A stretch of 15,186 nucleotides of DNA from RGIG426 sp045600765 (GCA_045600765.1 JAZRYM010000082.1:1-15186), one strand, 5' to 3'. Positions 6,484 to 14,575 are shown, counted from the first letter of the stretch. Made by a program: numbers and translations. Notes: generated from the sequence alone by a model not told the origin.

Positions 6484-9400
6484 TCAAACCATCAAGCCTT
6501 GCTCAACTTCCGGCTCCGTTTGGGTTAAATCGAGTTCTGTCACAACGCTGTCCTGCACCATTTCGGGTTTCGGCGGCGTATAGGTGAATCTCGCCTTGAC
6601 ATCCATCACCGGGCCCATGTCCGCTTTCACGTTGGCATTTCCTCCGATTTCCACCTGGCAGTCGTGCGCCAGCCCACCGCTCAACGCATAGGAAGCAAAC
6701 TTCACACCGTCAATGGCTTTGCTCACGTTGCACAAATTCTTAAGTTCTTGCTGACCGCCGCCGTTGGGAATAGGTATATTGCCGACAAAAAATCCCCACT
6801 GCTTGAGGTCGTTGCTCTCCGAAAGCGACATACTTTCCGAAAGCGGCGTACCGGATTTCACACGGTCGGAAATCGCTTTCAGCGCCATTTCGCCGGCAAA
6901 AATCTGTTGCGTACCACTCAAAGAGTGACTGACGGCACCCGTGCAATAACGGCATCCCGTTTCACGACCGGCGCGGATGTGTTCGAGCGCCGTGTTCAAG
7001 CCCACAAACTTGTTCGACAACGCGGCAAGTTCTCCGCTCGCCTTTTTGAGTTCAGCGGTGTTTTCCACGAGCTTGCCGTCGCGTTTCACCAACACATCTT
7101 TCCCATTTTGTTCCGCCAACACCTTGCACGCTTCTTCTTTCAAGGTTTTGTTGCCGGAAATGGCCTTATGCAAATTCGATGCGGCGGAAACAAGCAAATA
7201 CAGCCTCTGCATTTTGGGCGAGCCAACCTCTTTCGACAAATCGACACCTTTCGTGCAGTCGTTCACCAACCTGCTGATTGTTTGCATTCCCTCTACCGCA
7301 ACGGTCGCCAAATCCTTAGCGCTATCGGGGTCATTAATCTTCTTTTGCAAAATCTCCGTAACAGCTTTCTCTACGTTCGGCTGCGCTTTCGCGCCATAAA
7401 CCCGCTCCGGCGATTCTTGGTACCGAGAAAGCAAATACGCCTCTTTCAAGCTGCTGATAGCGGCATTGTCCAGCGAAAAAGCATTTTGCGTATCGGACAA
7501 AATCGGTGCCTTTCTATCGCACGCTTCTTTTACGCGTTGCCAGAAATTCAACTGATGCAACGCGGCACGGCTGTTATCCATAAGGTGCATCCGCTCGGTG
7601 GCGTTTTTCTCGCCCGCCAAACTCAGCGCCACTTTTTGAGTAGCCTGAACAGACTGCGCCTCCAACCGCGAACGCACCAACGGGCTCAATTTGGCAATAA
7701 CCTCCGGACGCGGAAGCGACGTCATCTTGATTTTTCCGGCATCGGTGATTACCGTCTCCGCCTTCTCATTCAACGCGGCATACTGCACCGAAATGTGTTG
7801 CAACTCGGCATGCGCCAAAAGCGCATAGGCGTGACCGTTCTCTAAGCTTTGCTTACAATAGTCCGCCAGTTCCGTTCCTTGGTTAACGGTAAGTTCCACA
7901 CAGTTGGCGTGCGTGTTCAAATACTCCTCTTGCAACACGGCGCGCAAGCTTCTCGGCCCCACCATCACGTAGTCCAAACGGTTGATGGCGTTTCCGGTTT
8001 TTTCCTCCGCCTTGCCGAACGCTTCATCCAACGTCTTTTGGTAATCCGCGCCCGCCGTTTCCGTCAATTCGTTGAGAGAAACGCCCGCTGCAAATTCTTT
8101 CTTCATATTGGCGGCATTGTCACCGTTCGCGCTAAACGCCGCCTCTTTTTTGAAATCGGCTTGGTGCGGATGCGCTTTCATCCATTTGTCATACGCCGTT
8201 TTTTCGCGTTCATAGGCGGCCATTTCCTCTTTATAAAACCCGAAATTATTCCAAAATTTGACCCACCCGCTCGGCTCTTTGGGCTTTTTCGCGAAGTCGG
8301 GTGTCAAAGAAAAGGCATCGGAAGCGGTCGCCTGAGCCCCTTTTTTCACGGGAGAGAGGTCTTTCAGAATCAACGCATCGTACTTCTCGTGATTCGGCAA
8401 CGTTTCTCCGCTCTGCTTCAAATCGTGATTCGCCGCCGCAAACGAAACCACGGCGTTGCCAAGGTCCATCTCTCCTTTATGAAAAAGGCTGGCGCCGATA
8501 TTGCCGATAGTATCGGAATTAAACTCTTTAAGAAGCGAGAGTTCCTCATAGTGAGACGGGTCAATCTTGTTTCCCGTTACGTATTGTTCAACGTTCTGCA
8601 TATACAGGTCGCCTTTGTGTTTCAGCGCCTGCTGCACGTATTCCGGAACCTGATATTTTTGGGAAAGCACCCCTAAAAAGTTGGTACTTTCCTGCAACGC
8701 CCGCATCTCGAAATAATACGTATCGAGCGACCGGGCGGCGCCGTCGCGCGACTTCGGGCAAAGCGCTTCCTCCGGCACCGCCAACATCTTGTTGATGCAA
8801 TCCAGCGTAAACTCTTTTTGGAACGCTCTATCCTCCGGGGTATCGGAGTGGAGCCGGTCTACGAGTTTTTGGTTGTTTTTCTGCGCCTCCGGCGTTCCGG
8901 AATGGTCGTAGAAAAAGGGAGCCAAACGAGCCAACGGATTTGCTCCGGCTTGCTCCGGTTGCACGGTCGGCTGCAATTTCACCGCCGCGTTCACCCGGTT
9001 GGCTTTTTCCGTCAAAGAGTTGCGGAAATTTTCCTCCGCCGCTTTTTCGTCTTGCAGCGTTTTGCTCGTCAAATAATCGTACATTTGCGTGGGCGAAAGA
9101 GCCTTGGAATAATCCAGCGCGCGGATTTCCTCGTTCAACACACCCATATTCACAAAGTGCTGCTTCGCGGTTTCGCGCTCCTCGCCCTGCAACTTGTCGC
9201 CGCAGAGCGCTTCAAACTCCTGCCCGTAATCACGGGTTACCGGCTGCTCGCACTCCTTGACCCAACTGTCCAAATGCGCCGCACGAGGCCCGCCGAAAAA
9301 CGAATCCAACGTATTCATACAGTTGTCCGGGCCGCGTTTGTCGGCAAACACTTCCAAAAACTTTTCGTTTTTGGCAAGAGCGGCGGTCTTTTCCTCTATC

Positions 9401-9660
9401 TGGTCACAGGTCAACGTCTGTTTCCCGTCACGCACCTGCTCCAAGTAGTACAACCGCGCAAGGTGGGTGGGAAACGTCTTTTTGTCCAAATTGCCGGACC
9501 GAGCCGCAGCCAGAACACCTTTCGTGCTCTCCAACATCATTTCCGTAAAGCGGCGAGATTCTCCCTCCGACGGCAGAGATTGCAGTTGTTCCTCTAAACT
9601 CCCCACTATTTCGGCTTGAAGTTCGTCTACCCGTTTCCGTACATCGTTCATATCCGGCAT
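6484..9660 (-). CDS. Hypothetical protein C: large module protein
   Basis: I do not recognise this 1058-aa protein. The frame extends upstream to an ATG at 9741, but the ATG at 9660 (MPDMNDVRKRVDELQ) is chosen because GAGGAGG lies 8 nt upstream and the region beyond it holds the promoter leader. There is no signal peptide or membrane segment; the sequence is rich in Ala, Glu, Lys and Leu and looks almost wholly helical. The shared module is at about 459-500: KPKEPSGWVKFWNN, FGFYKEEMAAYEREKTAY. It is preceded by SLTPD, as the A and B modules are preceded by TPD/TPE. The last 120 residues include a CRYC pair and a shorter strand-rich end (QVEIGGNANVKAD...DVKARFTYTPP). It is transcribed divergently from gene B, 390 bp start to start, and has its own promoter and leader. 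Confidence 0.88.
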   Translation of the reverse strand: MPDMNDVRKRVDELQAEIVGSLEEQLQSLPSEGESRRFTEMMLESTKGVLAAARSGNLDKKTFPTHLARLYYLEQVRDGKQTLTCDQIEEKTAALAKNEKFLEVFADKRGPDNCMNTLDSFFGGPRAAHLDSWVKECEQPVTRDYGQEFEALCGDKLQGEERETAKQHFVNMGVLNEEIRALDYSKALSPTQMYDYLTSKTLQDEKAAEENFRNSLTEKANRVNAAVKLQPTVQPEQAGANPLARLAPFFYDHSGTPEAQKNNQKLVDRLHSDTPEDRAFQKEFTLDCINKMLAVPEEALCPKSRDGAARSLDTYYFEMRALQESTNFLGVLSQKYQVPEYVQQALKHKGDLYMQNVEQYVTGNKIDPSHYEELSLLKEFNSDTIGNIGASLFHKGEMDLGNAVVSFAAANHDLKQSGETLPNHEKYDALILKDLSPVKKGAQATASDAFSLTPDFAKKPKEPSGWVKFWNNFGFYKEEMAAYEREKTAYDKWMKAHPHQADFKKEAAFSANGDNAANMKKEFAAGVSLNELTETAGADYQKTLDEAFGKAEEKTGNAINRLDYVMVGPRSLRAVLQEEYLNTHANCVELTVNQGTELADYCKQSLENGHAYALLAHAELQHISVQYAALNEKAETVITDAGKIKMTSLPRPEVIAKLSPLVRSRLEAQSVQATQKVALSLAGEKNATERMHLMDNSRAALHQLNFWQRVKEACDRKAPILSDTQNAFSLDNAAISSLKEAYLLSRYQESPERVYGAKAQPNVEKAVTEILQKKINDPDSAKDLATVAVEGMQTISRLVNDCTKGVDLSKEVGSPKMQRLYLLVSAASNLHKAISGNKTLKEEACKVLAEQNGKDVLVKRDGKLVENTAELKKASGELAALSNKFVGLNTALEHIRAGRETGCRYCTGAVSHSLSGTQQIFAGEMALKAISDRVKSGTPLSESMSLSESNDLKQWGFFVGNIPIPNGGGQQELKNLCNVSKAIDGVKFASYALSGGLAHDCQVEIGGNANVKADMGPVMDVKARFTYTPPKPEMVQDSVVTELDLTQTEPEVEQGLMV

Positions 9661-9696
9661 ACGTAAATCCTCCTCATATCGTTTGTAAACAAAATC

Positions 9697-9752
9697 GGCG
9701 TTTCTACAAAGAATACCCCGTATGGCAAAAAACGGTTTCAAAAAGTTTCGTC
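9697..9752 (-). promoter_or_regulatory. Conserved leader element, copy C (12 nt longer)
   Basis: Read on the minus strand, GACGAAACTTTTT (from 9752) matches the GAyGTAAyyTTTT block of the A and B leaders. CGGGGTATT (9720-9712) and GAAACGCC (ending 9697) match their CGGrGTATTA and GAACCCC. The spacing between the first two blocks is 10 nt longer here and the hairpin loop 2 nt longer. GTATT begins 56 nt before the ATG. This is the most diverged copy. Confidence 0.5.
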
Positions 9753-9768
9753 TTTAAGGCAAAACCGT
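9727..9768 (-). terminator. Possible attenuator in the leader of gene C
   Basis: On the minus strand ACGGTTT (9768-9762) pairs with AAACCGT (9738-9732), extendable by a T-G pair, with an inner AAAG/CTTT pairing. TTTTT follows directly. It lies between the promoter and start of gene C, so it would act as an attenuator. It overlaps the conserved leader element (9697-9752), and the two foldings could be alternatives. The stem is AT-rich and weak. Confidence 0.4.
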
Positions 9769-9793
9769 CCCGCCGCATATCCCATATAAGGTG

Positions 9794-9822
9794 ATTATAC
9801 TAAATCCCGTCGCAAATTGCAA
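9794..9822 (-). promoter_or_regulatory. Promoter of gene C (TTGCAA-17-TATAAT)
   Basis: On the minus strand TTGCAA (9817-9822), a 17-bp spacer and TATAAT (9794-9799) lie 133 bp before the ATG, giving a leader of roughly 125 nt. Spacer and boxes match those of gene B exactly in length and type, and a CGGGATTT stretch in the spacer resembles CGGGAATTT in the gene B spacer. Confidence 0.85.
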
Positions 9823-9853
9823 CAAAAAGGAATACATTCCTTGCAAAATTGCG
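9811..9853. promoter_or_regulatory. Possible operator: imperfect dyad of TTGCAA boxes between genes C and B
   Basis: CGCAAATTGCAA (9811-9822) and TTGCAAAATTGCG (9841-9853) are inverted relative to each other, one base apart in length. They flank GGAAT-AC-ATTCC (9829-9840). The left arm covers the -35 of gene C. TTGCAA also forms the -35 of gene B (9907-9912) and occurs at 2776-2781 in the gene A promoter. A shared regulator binding TTGCAA-type sites is a reasonable inference but is not proven. Confidence 0.45.
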
Positions 9854-9906
9854 GCGTTGTTTTCATCGGCCTTCTCACTATTTTCTGTATGCAGACCGTT
9901 TTTTTA

Positions 9907-9935
9907 TTGCAAATAGCGGGAATTTGTTTTATAAT
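9907..9935 (+). promoter_or_regulatory. Promoter of gene B (TTGCAA-17-TATAAT)
   Basis: TTGCAA (9907-9912), a 17-bp spacer and TATAAT (9930-9935) lie 114 bp before the ATG at 10050, so the transcript has a leader of about 107 nt. It is divergent from the gene C promoter, with 84 bp between the two -35 boxes. Confidence 0.86.
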
Positions 9936-9975
9936 GGATAGATAGAAACGAAAATTTGAAAACACGCCTCTTTCG

Positions 9976-10019
9976 GATGTAATTTTTTCCCGATTTTCGG
10001 GGTATTACTGACGAACCCC
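9976..10019 (+). promoter_or_regulatory. Conserved leader element, copy B
   Basis: This aligns without gaps to 2818-2861. GGGGT (9999-10003) pairs perfectly with ACCCC (10015-10019) around the 11-nt loop ATTACTGACGA; the matching gene A loop is ATTATGGGTGA. A competing hairpin CCCGA (9989-9993) with TCGGG uses the same G-run, so two alternative folds are possible. GTATT begins 48 nt before the ATG. Confidence 0.65.
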
Positions 10020-10049
10020 TCTGTAAAAACACAGAAAGAAGGAACGACT

Positions 10050-13000
10050 ATGCTGTATCAAACATTTCTCAATCGCTACGAAAAGGACAAGTGGTTAGAG
10101 CGCTATCCGACGTGGGAAGCGTATATGAAAAGAATGGCGGAACAGATGGAGAATGAACATCCCTCGCCCGATTTCGACAAATTGTTTGAAGACATTCAAA
10201 ACCTCGCGCGTTACGAAAACAACGACGAGCCCGATGAGGCGCGCGATACTCCCGCCTTAAAACCGTTTAAGAAAATCCCGGCGGCAGAGCGGCAAACGCG
10301 GCACGATTTGTCGTTGCGGTTGCGGAACATTTATACGCAACACGCGGCGGCCAAGCTGTATTCGAATATTCCGTCTGCCGGAACGCGCTATCTGGAAGAC
10401 ATCGTGATGGAGCGGCACCGCTTCCCCGAAGCGGGACGGACGGAGACGCCGGAAATGCGGGAGTACAACCGTCAAGTAGACGAACGCAACCGCCATTTGG
10501 TGGAAATTTGCAAGGATGCCGTCCACCACCGCAGCGAGGTGTTGGACGTCTACGTAAATATGTTCAAAAAGTGGGAGGACTTCGACCCGCTCGCCTTAGC
10601 AGACCACCCGCTTTCCGACGAGGAATTGGTGGACAATTTCGACAGAATCCACTATATTGCCGCCATGACCGGGCAAATCCCCAACATTGAGGCCGACCTC
10701 AAAAAATTCGGTGTGGATTACGAGACGCTAACCGCCCAAATTCAGCAGTTGGAAAGCAAGGAAGTGCGCACCGACGAGGAAACGGCGGAACTGCAATCTC
10801 TGCGGAACGACATCAAAAAACTGGACTATATGAAAAAGGTGTCCGATGCCTATTTCGTCTACGGCGAAAGCGTTTACGAAATGGAAGCGCGCCTTTCGGA
10901 TATTGAGTCGCCCTATTATGAACTGTTGGATTTGGACGATTTGGAAACCAGACGGACGTTTGAGTTTTGGAGACGCAAACAAGACGACCTCGGCGTGGAG
11001 ATTGACGTTCCCGGCGACCAACTCGAAGATAAAGAGTTGTTTGTACTGGACCCCCAAACCCCGAGCAAGCACATTATGCCGTTGCTTGAAAACGCCGATT
11101 TGCGCGCAACCTATTTTTGGATTAGCGAATACAAAGCCGTCAAAAAATCCCTTGTAGAGCAAGGCACGGCGCCGGAAGACATCGTGTTTAAGATTGGGGA
11201 AGACGGCGAAGAATTGTCCGCCGGAAGTTCCGAAAACCAAGGAATTGACGGGCAGTTATTCAAAAAAAGCGTTTCGGCGGAGACGTTGGAACCGGTGACG
11301 ATTTACGACAAAAACCACCCCGAACGGGCGGTGACGCTGTCGCTTGCCGCGTCCACTCCCGAAATTATGAAAATGGCGGGACAACAGCGCGAAAACACCT
11401 TCCCGCCGTTGCCCACGCCGCCGGCATTTATGGAAGAGCCGGTCAACCCGACCCCGAACACCGCAAAACGGTTTTGGAACACGATGACCTTCGGCTCGGC
11501 CTATAAGACGGAGAACGATTTGTACGAGCGGTATTTGAAACCGAAATACGAACAAGAGAAAAAAGAATACGCCCTCTATCTCCGTCGTATGGAGCGGTAT
11601 AACCGCGACAGAGCGCGGGTACTCCAAATCCGCGAAACCTATGTGAAAAATCATCCGGAAGACCAAGAAGCCGGACGGTTGATGGAATTGCAAGAAACGG
11701 AGCCGGCGGTGTTGCATCCGGCAAACGTCCCGTCGCCGGAAGCGGTGGAAGCCAAAACGCGCCGTGTTGCACCGCAGATGGACGGCAATAAGGAATTGAT
11801 TAAAAACGTGTTCGGCGCCGCCTTTGCCGAGCCGCTGTATCCGGCGGCATCGGGCGTTTCCGAAATGCATGCCGCAAAATATATGAAAGCGCTGTTTCAA
11901 TCGCTCAACACCTATTGCGGAATGCTGTTAGGGCAAGACGACCAGCAACGGTTGTTCTATTTGAACGACGACCACCGGTTGGTGCCGTTTGAAAATTCCG
12001 ACGTCTATGACGTCAACAATCAGAAAGCGATGCTGAAAATGCTGATGTCCAATCGGCTGTTTGCCATCCCCGCGGGCGAGACCACGCCGGTACAGGTACA
12101 GCTGCAAAATCGCGAAAACCCCAACAGCATTTGCTTTGCGGACAATCTGGGTTGCCCGCCGAAAGAGCCGCCGGTCAACCGTTTCTTTGCCCGCTGGTTC
12201 GGCAACGGTCGCGACCAGGTGAACGCCTATAAAGCCGCGTTGGAGCAAAGCGCTCGCGCAGTCGGCATCCGGAAAGAGATTGACCGCATTACCAATCTGC
12301 GGTTGGCGCAAGGTTTTGACCGCCGCGCGTTGACCAATCAATCGCCGATAAAAGGGACTGCCGCCGACACGGAAATGCGTGTGCACAGAGAACTGGCGCT
12401 CGGCGAAGAGCAAACGCAAGCCGCCCTCCGCCGCTTTGACGTGGCAGAGACGGAGCACGCGCGGCAAGAAGAATTGGCGAGAGCCCGTGCGGAACGCGGA
12501 CACGAGGCGATGGCGTTTGATTCCTTGCAGGATATTTACGGTGCAAAACCGGTGTTTCGTCAAACGGCCGCCGACGCGGATTGTTATTCCGATGCGACAT
12601 TCCATTTGCTGAAATCGGTGGATTGTCGGTTGCTTCCGTCCGGCACACCGTTGCACGCGAACGAAAAAGGGTTTGTGGATTTGACGGAAGAAGCATTCAC
12701 CGCCGTAGCGGTCGGCGCCGCCATTCTCCCCGGCATCGGCAAAAAGGTGTTGTTGCAAAGCGGCGACCAAATGGGTGAATTGACGGAAAAAGCGGTGGCC
12801 ACCGAAGCAAACCTCTTCTGCGAGGGGTTGAGTTTCGATACCAACAGCAATATGATTCGAAACGATTTGATTATGCACCTGGGTGACGACGGAAGACGGT
12901 ATCCGCGTCAAATGATAAGCCGTTTCTTCAAATCGTGCGTTCAGCCCGCCCGCGAAGCGGCGGCAAGCGCCGTTACCAAGTATCAGCAGGGCGACCGTCA

Positions 13001-14051
13001 GCCGTTGGCACACATTCTCGCCCGCAGTTTGATGGAATTTGAGCACGAAGTCAAAGGCGAAGGCTTTTCCAGCGTGGCACGGCGTACAATGGATAAGGTC
13101 TACACCACCCAAGTGAAACTGTTGGAAGAAGACCCCGCCCTCAAACGCGCGGTGAGAGAAGAAATTGCCAAAATCCAAAAGACGGCAGACGACAATCTCA
13201 AAACGTATGAAGCGACCCGTAAAACGCTTCGCACCGAAAACCCCGATTTCGACAAAATGTGCGAATTGCGTGTGAATAACCAAGAGAGAACCGACGAGTA
13301 CAAAGCGTTGGCTGCCAAACACAAAGACTTCCCGGATAAACTGATTCAAGACGGAGCCGTCGTGCTGAATACCGTTTATGCCAAGCAGGAACAGCACTTC
13401 GACTTGGACGAGACCATAAAACACGTTCACTGTCGTCAAAAGGTGGGCGCGATTTATGCCGAAGCGCAGTTGGCGCGGGAAAATCTCAAATTGGCACACG
13501 TGGAAAAACGAGCGTTGAGCACAGAAGAAAAACAAGGCTATCTGAAAGCGGTGTTAAAAGCGGAAGTCCTGCTCCGTCATCACGACGAATTCCAAAGACA
13601 GACGGAGGAAAATCCCGAAGCAACGAAATTCCAAGACGATTCGGCGCTGAAAGCGTTGGAATCGGGTTTCGGGATGAAAGAATACCAGCTCCAAACCAAA
13701 ATTTCCACCGATATGCTCAACTACAAATTCGGATGTGTGGCGCATACGGCGAACACGCAATTCTCCCCGCTGTATAAGGAACTGGGGAGAGCGGAAAACG
13801 CCTCTGCGGAAATGGAAAAATGCGTCAATCTTCTGATTTCGCCCGCGGCGCAAGAAGCGATTTGCGCCAAGAGCGACGAGGAATTTATGAAGGACATCGA
13901 ACATCCCTGCAATCTCTTAAATCAGGATAACGAGATGCTGATGCAAAAAATGCACGAGGGACTCGAACGGACGAACGTAAAAGAGGAATTTTACGGCTAT
14001 GACGGCGAGCCCGTGCCGGACGAACAACCCAACGTCAGTATGCCGATGTAA
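10050..14051 (+). CDS. Hypothetical protein B: giant module protein with two module copies
   Basis: I do not recognise this 1333-aa protein. The ATG at 10050 follows GAAGGAA by about 5 nt. There is no signal peptide and no convincing membrane segment. The sequence is highly charged, mostly helical, with likely coiled coil at about 225-275 (LTAQIQQLESKEVRTDEETAE) and 1040-1110. The shared module occurs twice: at 464-515 (EEPVNPTPNTAKRFWNTMTFG...YERYLKPKYEQ, preceded by STPEIMKMAG) and at 703-740 (CPPKEPPVNRFFARWFGNGRDQ...YKAALEQ). Segment 800-830 is Arg/Glu-rich helix. The end is short and disordered (DGEPVPDEQPNVSMPM). The gene has its own promoter, leader element and terminator, and is divergent from gene C. 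The two internal modules suggest duplication of a building block within the family. Possible roles (scaffold, surface-associated or effector protein) cannot be decided. Confidence 0.92.
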   Translation: MLYQTFLNRYEKDKWLERYPTWEAYMKRMAEQMENEHPSPDFDKLFEDIQNLARYENNDEPDEARDTPALKPFKKIPAAERQTRHDLSLRLRNIYTQHAAAKLYSNIPSAGTRYLEDIVMERHRFPEAGRTETPEMREYNRQVDERNRHLVEICKDAVHHRSEVLDVYVNMFKKWEDFDPLALADHPLSDEELVDNFDRIHYIAAMTGQIPNIEADLKKFGVDYETLTAQIQQLESKEVRTDEETAELQSLRNDIKKLDYMKKVSDAYFVYGESVYEMEARLSDIESPYYELLDLDDLETRRTFEFWRRKQDDLGVEIDVPGDQLEDKELFVLDPQTPSKHIMPLLENADLRATYFWISEYKAVKKSLVEQGTAPEDIVFKIGEDGEELSAGSSENQGIDGQLFKKSVSAETLEPVTIYDKNHPERAVTLSLAASTPEIMKMAGQQRENTFPPLPTPPAFMEEPVNPTPNTAKRFWNTMTFGSAYKTENDLYERYLKPKYEQEKKEYALYLRRMERYNRDRARVLQIRETYVKNHPEDQEAGRLMELQETEPAVLHPANVPSPEAVEAKTRRVAPQMDGNKELIKNVFGAAFAEPLYPAASGVSEMHAAKYMKALFQSLNTYCGMLLGQDDQQRLFYLNDDHRLVPFENSDVYDVNNQKAMLKMLMSNRLFAIPAGETTPVQVQLQNRENPNSICFADNLGCPPKEPPVNRFFARWFGNGRDQVNAYKAALEQSARAVGIRKEIDRITNLRLAQGFDRRALTNQSPIKGTAADTEMRVHRELALGEEQTQAALRRFDVAETEHARQEELARARAERGHEAMAFDSLQDIYGAKPVFRQTAADADCYSDATFHLLKSVDCRLLPSGTPLHANEKGFVDLTEEAFTAVAVGAAILPGIGKKVLLQSGDQMGELTEKAVATEANLFCEGLSFDTNSNMIRNDLIMHLGDDGRRYPRQMISRFFKSCVQPAREAAASAVTKYQQGDRQPLAHILARSLMEFEHEVKGEGFSSVARRTMDKVYTTQVKLLEEDPALKRAVREEIAKIQKTADDNLKTYEATRKTLRTENPDFDKMCELRVNNQERTDEYKALAAKHKDFPDKLIQDGAVVLNTVYAKQEQHFDLDETIKHVHCRQKVGAIYAEAQLARENLKLAHVEKRALSTEEKQGYLKAVLKAEVLLRHHDEFQRQTEENPEATKFQDDSALKALESGFGMKEYQLQTKISTDMLNYKFGCVAHTANTQFSPLYKELGRAENASAEMEKCVNLLISPAAQEAICAKSDEEFMKDIEHPCNLLNQDNEMLMQKMHEGLERTNVKEEFYGYDGEPVPDEQPNVSMPM

Positions 14052-14067
14052 CTCAAAAAACAAACAA

Positions 14068-14105
14068 AAACCGCCCTTTCCAATCAACGTCGGAAAGGGC
14101 GGTTT
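14068..14105. terminator. Bidirectional terminator between gene B and the small minus-strand gene
   Basis: CCGCCCTTTCC (14071-14081) pairs perfectly with GGAAAGGGCGG (14092-14102), extended by AAA/TTT, around a 10-nt loop. On the minus strand it is followed by TTTTTGTTTGTTTTTT, a strong T tract; on the plus strand by TTTGCGTTG, which is weaker. It ends both convergent transcripts. Confidence 0.92.
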
Positions 14106-14121
14106 GCGTTGTCCCAAAACC

Positions 14122-14367
14122 TTATTTGAACAAAATCTCTTTTTTGGCGACCGCCGCTTTGAAATCGGCAAGAGCCATCGGCAACGAATGGGTCTCATCC
14201 AGCCGTTTCGTCAATTTTTCTTCTTCGCCGTCGTTGTGGCGTTTGCGCACCTCGGTCACAACGCCTTTTTCTGCAAAACAACTGATTTCCAAAATGTGTT
14301 TAGCGGCATCCGCCTCTTGAATGACCGTCCAGCCGTCCGGAATCCACGAAATTTCTTGTTTTTTCAT
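14122..14367 (-). CDS. Small hypothetical protein, 81 aa
   Basis: I do not recognise this protein. It is soluble and charged, starting MKKQEISWIPDGWTVIQEAD and ending FKAAVAKKEILFK. The first half looks like beta strands (HILEISCFAEKGVVTEVRKR), the second like helix. The ATG at 14367 has GAGGT 8 nt upstream, a consensus promoter sits 47 bp before it and a strong terminator follows the stop, so it is a genuine single-gene unit despite its size. It is divergent from rubrerythrin, but nothing in it points to oxidative stress. Confidence 0.85.
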   Translation of the reverse strand: MKKQEISWIPDGWTVIQEADAAKHILEISCFAEKGVVTEVRKRHNDGEEEKLTKRLDETHSLPMALADFKAAVAKKEILFK

Positions 14368-14413
14368 TTGTTTTTACCTCACTCATAATGAATTTGGATA
14401 GACTTCGTATTTT

Positions 14414-14442
14414 ATTGTATCACGTTCGGTTTCCCTTGTCAA
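14414..14442 (-). promoter_or_regulatory. Promoter of the small hypothetical gene
   Basis: On the minus strand TTGACA (14437-14442), a 17-bp spacer and TACAAT (14414-14419). The divergent rubrerythrin promoter starts 37 bp to the right, so one bound regulator could affect both. Confidence 0.85.
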
Positions 14443-14478
14443 GTTCCCGCCACGGTAAAAAACCTCTTGTTGGATTGA

Positions 14479-14507
14479 TTGACATTTACGGCAAAAGGAT
14501 GTATACT
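14479..14507 (+). promoter_or_regulatory. Promoter of rubrerythrin
   Basis: TTGACA (14479-14484), a 17-bp spacer and TATACT (14502-14507): a near-perfect sigma-A promoter, 69 bp before the ATG. I see no clear PerR-type box, so how it responds to oxidants is not evident. Confidence 0.88.
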
Positions 14508-14524
14508 ATAAAACAGATATCAAA

Positions 14525-14548
14525 CGGGCATTTTTTCCAAATTGCCCG
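14525..14548 (+). promoter_or_regulatory. Hairpin in the rubrerythrin leader
   Basis: CGGGCA (14525-14530) pairs perfectly with TGCCCG (14543-14548) across a 12-nt AT-rich loop, starting about 10 nt into the transcript. The sequence after it is A-rich rather than T-rich, so it is not a terminator; it may protect the 5' end of the message or be an operator. Confidence 0.5.
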
Positions 14549-14575
14549 GAAAATTAAAAGAAAGAGGAACGTATC

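Noticed and set aside
9661..9741. Earlier ATG for protein C at 9741
   Set aside because: No ribosome binding site precedes it; it would translate the conserved leader region, while AGGAGG is ideally placed for 9660.
11928..13535. A 535-codon open frame on the minus strand inside gene B
   Set aside because: It is antisense to a well-supported gene with promoter and ribosome binding site; its product is Phe/Arg/His-rich, typical of a shadow frame, and it has no start signals.
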